Shown: positions 57,371 to 64,000 of the stretch, piece after piece | How the letters are laid out: each line of letters opens with the position of its first letter | How positions within the stretch are numbered: the first letter of the stretch is position 1 | The notes under the pieces: model-generated | Database searches by the model: none | The model's input: the letters and a program-made list of their open reading frames with translations, nothing else | What the model was told of the DNA's origin: nothing | Translations under genes and position numbers: made by a program | Source: Azolla caroliniana | Taxonomy: Eukaryota; Polypodiophyta | Direction: 5' to 3' | Length of the DNA stretch: 64,000 bases | Assembly (NCBI GenBank): GCA_043228905.1 | Contig: JBHGNT010000013.1 | Span: forward strand, 12,276,001 to 12,340,000

Positions 57371-58804
57371 TTGGGCTTTGTTTCCAAGAAGTTTTGGGCT
57401 GAGGCACTCTCGACGGCGACATATGTGATAAACAGATCACCCTCAATACCCTTGGACGAAGACACGCCACAGAGAGTCTGGACCGGTAAGGAAGTGTCCC
57501 ACTGGCATCTGAAGGTTTTCGAGTGTCTTGCGTATGTGCATGTAGCTAAGGACCGGAGAGGAAAACTAGATCCAAAGACCCGGCCATGCATATTCCTCGG
57601 TTACGGCGACGATGAGTTCGGCTACCGAGTGTGGGACCTGATCGACAAGAAGGTATTCCGGAGTCCAGATATTATCTTCATGGAGGACAAGACGCTCACT
57701 AACTGGGAGTCGGAGAAGAAGATAATGAACTCCGAGTCGACTAGTAAGGATCGATTCTACGATGAGCAGACCCAACCGGCAAGAGACCCGTTAGCACTCG
57801 AGGAACCAGCCGGTTACGGTGAGGATACCGAACCGGCAGAAGAAGAAGTAGAGGAAGCTGAAACCGGAACCGGCCAAGACCCCGAATCGGATTCGGATGA
57901 AGAGCAAATGGAGGAGCCGGTTACCGAAGCCCAAAGACGGAGATATCTTCTCATAGAGAGAAGGGCCCCCCGAAGATTTCCGGATTCAGAGCATGTGCTG
58001 CTGACCGATGAGGGAGAGCCGGAAAGCTTCGAAGAAGCGAAGGATGACACCCACAACCACAAATGGTTAAGTGCCATGCAGGATGAGATGGATTCCCTGC
58101 ATGAGAACCATACGTACAAATTGGTGGAGTTGCTGAAAGGAAAGCGGGCACTCCGAAACAAGTGGGTGTACAAGTTGAAATCGGGAGATGCTGGCAACCC
58201 CCCGAGATACAAAGCCAGGATCGTGGTGAAGGGGTTCCAGCAAAAGAAGGGCGTGGACTTCGACGAGATATTTGCCCCAGTAGTAAAGATGACCTCCATT
58301 CGGACGGTGCTGAGTATAGCGGCAAGCATGGACCTCGAGGTAGAGTAGCTAGACGTTAAGACGACATTCCTTCACGGTGACCTCGAAGAGGAGATCTACA
58401 TGCAGCAACCGGAAGGATTCGTGGAGAAAGGGAAGGAGCACCTGGTATGCTAGTTGAAGAAGAGCCTGTACGGACTGAAGCAGGTTCCCCGACAATGGTA
58501 CCGGAAGTTCGACTCCTTCATGACCGATCAAGGGTACCACAAGACGCAAGCCGATCACTGCGTGTTTGTGAAGAAGTTCGAAGGAGGCGACTTCCTGATA
58601 CTCCTTCTGTACGTGGACGACATGTTGATCGTCAGACGGGACCAAGCCAAAATACGGATGCTGAAGAAGGCTCTAAACCGGACCTTCTCAATGAAAGACT
58701 TGGGTCCGACAAGACAGATGTTGGGGATGCATATCATCCGGAACCGGCCAACGAAGCAACTGTGGCTGTCACAAGAGAAGTACGTGACAAATGTGCTTCA
58801 ACGG
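57371..58804 (+). pseudogene. Copia integrase C-terminus and reverse transcriptase, inverted relative to RNase H
   Basis: On the plus strand the sequence reads FWAEALSTATYVINRSPS and CLAYVHVAKDRR...FLGYGDDEFGYRVWD (integrase end). The RT follows: MQDEMDSLHENHTYKLVEL, NKWVYKLKSGDAG, RYKARIVVKGFQQKKGVDF, LLLYVDDMLIV and MKDLGPTRQMLGMHI. Two in-frame TAG codons break it (after SMDLEVE and after KEHLVC), each where Q or W is expected. It stops at VTNVLQR, where an LTR begins at 58805. The neighbouring RNase H part lies on the opposite strand. Confidence 0.85.
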
Positions 58805-59610
58805 TGTTGTGCCTTTCGGCTCCGGATCGTTGCGTGAGTCGGGTGGGAACCGCTGGGGTCTTGGACTAGGAGAAAGAAGTTCGTGAGATAGAGATTAATT
58901 ATGAGTAAATAGCAAAGAGAAAGATAAGAAACTCGTGAATCACACGAGTATACTATATTAATTGGTACTTAGGGTGTTAAGAGAGAAGTAGACGTATAAA
59001 TCGTGAATCCCACGAATAATTTTTGTATTGATTAATCCTTAATCCAAATAATCAACAACTCTTTACATATTTCTCTCCTCCTTATATAAGGAAGGAAGAG
59101 CTAAGCATGGCTTCATGCTTTTTTTTTTACAAAAAGTGTTCATGTCCACTAAATGTGCATGTGATGCTTTTTTATTTCCTAAGTATAGGGCTCATGCACG
59201 CTAGATGTGCATGAGTTATTTTTAGTGTCTCGTGTTTTTTCTTTTTCATATATTAAAGAATACACGATTTACCTTTTAATAAAGGTATGCATAAATAAAG
59301 GTCTTATATATATTAAATCTATATTTAAAGCACTTAAGATAAGTTAATGTAATGGTAAGGTTGGGGTTTGTCAACGTGGAGGTGCAGAGTTTGAATCACG
59401 CCTTGCGCAGTAGTGAGTATTTCCTTTCTTTTTACATTTATGTCTCTTTATCCGGCTCTTCCTTGCCGGTATGCCGTTTTCTTCCTTGCCGGTATGCCGT
59501 TTTCCTCCTTGCCGTATGCCGTTTTCTTCCGGTTCTCCCCGAGCACTCCATTCTCTATCCGGAGGGACAAAAATATAATTTCCACATAGTGTGCAACCTA
59601 CACTACGACA
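58805..59610 (-). mobile_element. LTR of the B/C/D family next to element D
   Basis: 806 bp from tgttgtgcc to ctacgaca. Its opening (ttcggctccgg, then gagtcgggtgggaacc and ggggtcttgga) parallels the LTR start of element B. A TATA-like tatataagg in minus sense is near 59088-59100. It holds a 24-bp repeat (ccttgccggtatgccgttttc, three imperfect copies, 59461-59525) and a tRNA-like module at 59347-59402. It cuts the Copia RT. The last 90 bp recur at 59861-59950. Confidence 0.75.
59347..59402 (+). repeat. tRNA-like module in the LTR next to element D
   Basis: An A-box-like aatggtaaggttgg is followed by agagtttgaatcacg, a weak B-box. It is antisense to element D. Confidence 0.35.
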
Positions 59611-59860
59611 ACGCAAGACGAGGTACGACGACAAGCCCAATCCTGGGTGGAAAAAGCAAACGTGACCAATACGGGAACGTATGCGGCAGGAGTCCGGGAA
59701 CACAATGGAGCAAACAGAGAACAAAAGACTGGGGCCGGACCCTATTTGGCAGGTGTTAGCAGGCTGTGAAATCACATTAACCATGGAAAAACTGCTACAG
59801 CTAATTCCACGTTTCCGCCAGACCATAGAAGCACAGGTGGTAGACATACCTAGGGCGAGC
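59611..59860 (+). mobile_element. Gag-like fragment between two LTR ends
   Basis: A 250-bp segment reads on the plus strand RKTRYDDKPNPGWKKQT, a stop, then PIWQVLAGCEITLTMEKLL and IPRFRQTIEAQV. This resembles the linker before the protease in Gypsy gag proteins (element B has SKVELTLREVLGIAKKEF at that position). It runs opposite to element D and is bounded by 90-bp direct repeats of the LTR end. Confidence 0.5.
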
Positions 59861-59937
59861 GTTTTCTTCCGGTTCTCCCCGAGCACTCCATTCTCTATCC
59901 GGAGGGACAAAAATATAATTTTCACATAGTGTGCAAC

Positions 59938-62900
59938 CTACACTACGACACTCGCCCCCTCCAAACCCGCACATCCTCCGGTATGTGCCGAAGTTCTTGA
60001 TTCTTCGTATCCGTCTTCATCCGAAGCTTCCTCCGATTCTCCCCTTATGTCGACTATGAGTTGTAATCCACTTTCTTCGCTTCCCGCATCATTGTGGTCT
60101 TCGTCCGATTGCTCCTCGTTGTCGGCCTCGACTTGGATCACATAAGGTTTGTCGTCGGTCCGCTTCTTGAAAATCTTCACCCGCTTCCCGGCTATAGGCA
60201 CTCGTAGTATTGTTCCATCCAACTCGGACAGTCGGTACGTCCCGTTGTCGAAGACCTTCCGAACCTCGTACGGCCCGAACCACCTTTTCGCGAATTTCCG
60301 CATCGTTGTATGTTGATGGTCCAAGCTACTATCATAGACGATCACCCAATCTCCTTCTTCAATCCTCCTCGGTCGTAGTCGATGCTTTGTGTCGAACCGG
60401 CTTTTGTTCCGGAACCGTGCTTCGTGTTGTCGGCGTGACGCTTCCGCTACATCTTTCGGTCTTCCCTCCAGTTGTCGTATCCGGACCGCTAGTAGTTCTT
60501 CCCGGCTCATCTCTTCCTTCCACGGTAGTATTGTCCATGTCGCGATTGCGGTTTCCGTTGGCATTACCGGTGCTTGTCCGGTCATGAGTTCTGCCGGCAT
60601 GTAACCGGTCACGGAGCTATGCGTCGTCCGATCCGCCCATAGTGCATACGGAAGCATTTGTGGCCAATCCTTCACCCTTCCGTCGCATGCCTTCGCAAGT
60701 GCTTTCACGATCGGACTATGTCCTCGTTCGATCTTCCCGTTGGCCTCCGGATTGTAGGCCGTTGTCAACGTTAACCGAACTCCATGTTTGGCGAAGAATC
60801 CCCTAGCTTTGTCCGAGTCGAGTTCTCCCCGGTCCGCAATCACTTGTCCTACGCAGCCGTACCTACAAAACACTTCTTCCAAAAGAAATTGGCACACCAC
60901 GGCACACGTTTTCCTCCGAAGCGCTCGACCTTCAACTTGGTTTGTGAGATCTTCTCGAGCTAACACCAAGTATTTCTTTTGTCCAATCCCGGTCGGCATA
61001 GCTACAATGTCGACCATCCACTTGAAGTTGATTGTCGGTGAGAATGTCGGATGTAGCTCATCTCGGTGTCGGACCCCGGAGTAGACTTGACATTTCTCGC
61101 AGCTTTCTGTGAACTCCGCGACATCTTTATACATGTTCTTCCACCAATATCTTTGCTTGATTTTCACAAAAGTTGCCCATGTTCCTCGATGTCCAGCCCA
61201 ATCGGATTCGTGGAACTCAGACATTATCCGGTTTCGTTGCTCTTTCGTCCCGACTACTCGAAGTGGTATCCCATCCGGTCTTTTCGGCGTCCTCCATATT
61301 AAACCGTTTTCCAAGAAGAACTTTTGGACTTGCCTCTTCTTCCTTCGGATCTCGGCTCTCCTTTCTTTATCATTGGTTGAATCCTCGACCTCTTGTAGCA
61401 TCTTCCCGATCATCAAGGTTTCCCCCTCGTATTCTTCTTCCCGGAATTCTCGGATCACGTTCACTCGGCATATGTGTTCTGACGTGAAGTAGTCTTCGGA
61501 AACTTCTTCATTATCTGATTCGGTTATGTCGTCTTCAAACCGCGCCCTCGATAACATGTCCGCTACCGCGTTGTCCTTCCCCGAGATGTGTCGAACCTCC
61601 GGATTAAGTGACTTGACATATGCAATCCACCTTAGCATAGCCACATCCGGTATCGTACAACACCGCATCATCCCGAGTATCGGAAGACAATCCGTCTCGA
61701 TCACCACTTCAGCTCCGATCAAATAATCCCGATCCGATTTTATCGCCGACACGACTCCCCACAATTCTCTTTTGACTTGTGCATATCCGCGTTGCCTTTC
61801 GTTGAGGACCTTTGCTCCAAATCGGATCGGATACCGCGAACCATCCGAGTCGGCTTGATTGATGACCCACCCGATACCGGTTGGACTTGTATCAACCGTT
61901 ACTATGATTGGCCGCTCGTAGCTTGGCTTCTTAAGTGATTCCGCCCTCCATAGTGTCTTCTTGAGCTTCCTCATGGCTTTAGTGTGTTCCGGTTTCCACT
62001 CGAATTTCTTACCTTTCCGCAACAAGTGATAGAGCGGGTCCGCTATATGTGCATAGTGCGGAATCCATATGTGATAGAATGCACATGCACCCAGAAACCT
62101 TCGGACTTCCGATGTTGACTCACATACTTCCTTCATAGCTTGAATCGCATCGATCTTTGTTGGTGACGGTCTTCGGCCGTAGGGTCCACATAGATGTCCG
62201 ACCACCAATATTTCTTCTTGCCCGAATGCCGATTTCTCCCCGGAAAGTGTTAGGTGCACATCTTCTAGCTTTCGCAACACTTTCTCGCAATCATGAATAT
62301 GGTCGACCACGAACTTTCGGCATCCCCGATCATCCATAGTCTCATCTTTTTCTTCCACCGCGCATCCTTTCATCGGAATGTCATCTAGAAACGGCATCGT
62401 TATCTCCGGGATGCAATCTCGAAGCACCTTGTTCATCGCGTTCATCATATGTGCAACCGAGTTTGTCGCTCCTTGTGGTAGTGTGCACATTCGAACTAGT
62501 CCTATCGGTGTCCGCATGGTAGTGATGTCTCGGCTCTCCACGGCTAGTTGGAATTGGTCATACCCCGAGTATAGGTCCCCGATGGAGTATATCGCACGTC
62601 CGGCAAAAGCTTCCGCGAATTCGTCCACTATCGGACCGACTCCCGAGTTCCGGATCGTGACCTTGTTCACCGGTTGCAAGTCTTGGATGAATCGGAGTGA
62701 CCCATTCTTCTTCGGAACCGTAAACCATCGATTTGAGTACGGAGCACTCGATGGCTCTAGAATCCCCATCGCCACCTTCTCTTTGAGTAAGTCGATGACT
62801 TTCGGAATATGCGCCCGTGGCACCGGAATCGGCTTCAGGTTCCACGGTACATGATCAATCGTGAAAATCACCATCGGCTCCACTATCTTTGGATCAATGC

Positions 62901-63405
62901 ATCCGATCTCCCTCGATGTGAACGCGAATGCTTTGCCATGTTGCTCCAACATCTCTCGAAACCGTTTTTCTTCTTCTTGTAAGAGGAACCCACCTCCACC
63001 GATCCGAAGTTTCTTCCGGGTCTCATCTGTGAAGGCATGTCCGATATCCACGGACTTCCGAAGTGTCGGATCTCCCGAGACTTCTTTCTTCTTTTGTTCG
63101 CTATCAGCGGGTAGTGGTCCCGCGGCCGGTTTCACCTTCTTCTCCACGGTCTTGTATTTCGTACTTACCATTGCTTCTTCTTTGCGGAGCGCATCCGGCC
63201 CCATTTTCGCAACGATCTCGTACATCTCGACCGATTCCACCGGGACTACCCGGTTCCCTTGGCTTTTATCTTCCGCAAGCTCTTCAAGCCGTTGTAGTGT
63301 ATTCCCATAGAACACTTCCTCGATCACTCCCACGATTTCTTCGTCTTCTTTTATTATTGATGCCGACCGTAACTTATCCTCCACTTGTCGGTATTGTTTC
63401 TTCAT
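59938..63405 (-). CDS. Element D pol polyprotein (RT, RNase H, integrase)
   Basis: 1155 codons from the first ATG, open upstream to the gag stop through a -1 shift site at 63540-63548. RT shows SIGDLYSGYDQFQLAV and MPFLDDIPMKG. RNase H shows VTVDTSPTGIGWVINQ, KRELWGVV, IETDCLPIL and AVADMLSRA. Integrase shows HRGTWATF, CEKCQVY, MVDIVAMP, IADRGELD and NPEANGKIERGH. The block QHEARFRNKSRFDTKHRLRP before RIEEGDWV is kept, and the C-terminus continues about 60 residues past FKKRTD with an acidic tail. The stop falls within the first bases of the 3' LTR. No disabling change is seen, so this is the best intact pol here. Confidence 0.93.
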   Translation of the reverse strand: MKKQYRQVEDKLRSASIIKEDEEIVGVIEEVFYGNTLQRLEELAEDKSQGNRVVPVESVEMYEIVAKMGPDALRKEEAMVSTKYKTVEKKVKPAAGPLPADSEQKKKEVSGDPTLRKSVDIGHAFTDETRKKLRIGGGGFLLQEEEKRFREMLEQHGKAFAFTSREIGCIDPKIVEPMVIFTIDHVPWNLKPIPVPRAHIPKVIDLLKEKVAMGILEPSSAPYSNRWFTVPKKNGSLRFIQDLQPVNKVTIRNSGVGPIVDEFAEAFAGRAIYSIGDLYSGYDQFQLAVESRDITTMRTPIGLVRMCTLPQGATNSVAHMMNAMNKVLRDCIPEITMPFLDDIPMKGCAVEEKDETMDDRGCRKFVVDHIHDCEKVLRKLEDVHLTLSGEKSAFGQEEILVVGHLCGPYGRRPSPTKIDAIQAMKEVCESTSEVRRFLGACAFYHIWIPHYAHIADPLYHLLRKGKKFEWKPEHTKAMRKLKKTLWRAESLKKPSYERPIIVTVDTSPTGIGWVINQADSDGSRYPIRFGAKVLNERQRGYAQVKRELWGVVSAIKSDRDYLIGAEVVIETDCLPILGMMRCCTIPDVAMLRWIAYVKSLNPEVRHISGKDNAVADMLSRARFEDDITESDNEEVSEDYFTSEHICRVNVIREFREEEYEGETLMIGKMLQEVEDSTNDKERRAEIRRKKRQVQKFFLENGLIWRTPKRPDGIPLRVVGTKEQRNRIMSEFHESDWAGHRGTWATFVKIKQRYWWKNMYKDVAEFTESCEKCQVYSGVRHRDELHPTFSPTINFKWMVDIVAMPTGIGQKKYLVLAREDLTNQVEGRALRRKTCAVVCQFLLEEVFCRYGCVGQVIADRGELDSDKARGFFAKHGVRLTLTTAYNPEANGKIERGHSPIVKALAKACDGRVKDWPQMLPYALWADRTTHSSVTGYMPAELMTGQAPVMPTETAIATWTILPWKEEMSREELLAVRIRQLEGRPKDVAEASRRQHEARFRNKSRFDTKHRLRPRRIEEGDWVIVYDSSLDHQHTTMRKFAKRWFGPYEVRKVFDNGTYRLSELDGTILRVPIAGKRVKIFKKRTDDKPYVIQVEADNEEQSDEDHNDAGSEESGLQLIVDIRGESEEASDEDGYEESRTSAHTGGCAGLEGASVVV

Positions 63406-63539
63406 TCCTCCGGTTACGGCCGTGTACGTAGATGCCCCATCCGGGCCGATTCGTACTTGTTTTGCTCCGAGAGTTTTCTTCCTGTGTGGGGTATCAGGGC
63501 TTCTCGGACTATCACTTCCCCACTCCGCAACAGTCCGCT

Positions 63540-63548
63540 TTAAAAATC
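63540..63548 (-). promoter_or_regulatory. Putative -1 frameshift site between gag-protease and pol (D)
   Basis: In minus sense GAT TTT TAA ends the protease frame, while TTT TTA AAG continues the pol frame openly to its ATG. Position and spacing (135 nt from gag stop to pol ATG) equal those of element B. Confidence 0.6.
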
Positions 63549-64000
63549 CATTCTCACTTGGGACAAGAGTTCCCTCTTGTTCCTTTCGTGATTTGCCGGC
63601 ACCGTTAGGAATTGGACGGATTTCCCTCCGTTTTGGCTCCGAATTCGCGCAAAAGCCGCACCACTATCGAGCACCTTCGTCTCCATCCGTGAAGCCGTGA
63701 TAAAGGGTTGGCCGAGGATGACAGAATGTGAAACCTCATCCTGCACAAAGAAATTTTGGTCAATTTCGACATCCCCGATCTTTACCGTCACATCCGGACA
63801 AGCCGCAAATAGGTCTTCTGTCGTTTTCGTGGCTGCCCGAATCTTCCATCCATGGTTGGTGTTTATAGGCCACTTCCCCTTTCGGTAGAACTCCTTGGAC
63901 ATCAAGTTGATCTCCGATCCGTGATCAATCAATGCTAGCACGGGTTCTTTGATGTTGCCGATTCGGACCGGAGTCTCCGTAGTCGCACGTGCCCAGTGTG
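63540..64000 (-). CDS. Element D gag-protease, C-terminal part (partial)
   Basis: The frame is open from the window edge to the TAA at 63540. It holds the retropepsin domain with LALIDHGSEINLMS (DHG in place of DTG/DSG), then WPINTNHGWKIRAAT, VKIGDVEIDQNFFVQ and VILGQPFITASRMETKVL. It aligns with the end of the element B gag-protease. The N-terminal gag and zinc knuckle lie outside the window. Confidence 0.9.
   Translation of the reverse strand, partial: HWARATTETPVRIGNIKEPVLALIDHGSEINLMSKEFYRKGKWPINTNHGWKIRAATKTTEDLFAACPDVTVKIGDVEIDQNFFVQDEVSHSVILGQPFITASRMETKVLDSGAAFARIRSQNGGKSVQFLTVPANHERNKRELLSQVRMDF

Larger units (their letters stand above)
59861..64000 (-). mobile_element. Ty3/Gypsy element D, continues beyond the window
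   Basis: From the left: a 90-bp LTR end (59861-59950), the polypurine tract GGAGGGGGCGAG (minus sense), an intact pol, and the protease end of gag, cut by the window edge. The 5' LTR lies outside. Sequence is GC-rich and close to element B in all domains. The left LTR is complex (see 58805-59860). Confidence 0.9.

Noticed and set aside
58801-59614. LTR at 58805-59610 as a clean solo LTR with 4-bp duplication
   Set aside because: The flanks are acgg and acgc, which do not match exactly, and the right side is a gag-like filler; left open as part of element D.
59352-59759. 135-codon plus-strand frame in the LTR near element D
   Set aside because: It crosses the LTR end into the gag-like filler and is antisense to the LTR; no conserved product.

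Overview
The window reads as nuclear DNA of a land plant. It has spliced genes with GT-AG introns and plant-type proteins, and most of it is AT-rich intergenic DNA filled with LTR retrotransposons and older LINE remnants. The PLS-class pentatricopeptide-repeat (PPR) gene and the style of its C-terminus remind me of ferns. That lineage call is inference; 'land plant' is well supported.

Four host genes are readable. (1) A PPR gene on the minus strand (7143-9593), cut short in its E region by what looks like a 1-nt expansion of an A-run. (2) A nine-exon gene for URI, the unconventional prefoldin RPB5 interactor (11411-15126, plus; 399 aa). (3) A seven-exon TBC-domain RabGAP gene (20555-23218, plus; 488 aa). 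(4) A fourteen-exon gene for an outer-membrane beta-barrel protein resembling plant OM47 (41451-49664, plus; 422 aa). Its seventh intron is about 4.9 kb and holds a decayed Copia element with a solo LTR nested inside. For genes 2-4 I rebuilt the exons by hand; every junction keeps frame and uses GT-AG.

The rest is mobile DNA. The window opens with a roughly 1-kb near-perfect inverted repeat. LINE remnants lie at about 1.2-3.6 kb and 16.4-17.1 kb. A Copia LTR (26.55-26.97 kb), a GC-rich tandem repeat and a decayed chromovirus (about 27.4-32.2 kb) follow. The right half is dominated by one Ty3/Gypsy family present as at least five copies: a near-complete element B (33692-40589, minus), a gag-less element C (51570-56722, plus), an element D that runs off the window end (minus), a solo LTR (45631-46477) and an old pol fragment (about 50.1-50.98 kb). 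C is inserted into a Copia element whose integrase-RT part is inverted relative to its RNase H part.

The most interesting material is this Gypsy family. Every copy with both ends visible has a 4-bp target duplication with central CG (CCGC, ACGC, ACGT). Gag-protease and pol are joined by a -1 shift at the same site in B and D. The protease motif is DHG. The primer-binding site is not the common initiator-Met type. The LTRs of C carry three tRNA-like modules, and D's left LTR carries one. Element B ends about 860 bp upstream of the OM47-like start codon.
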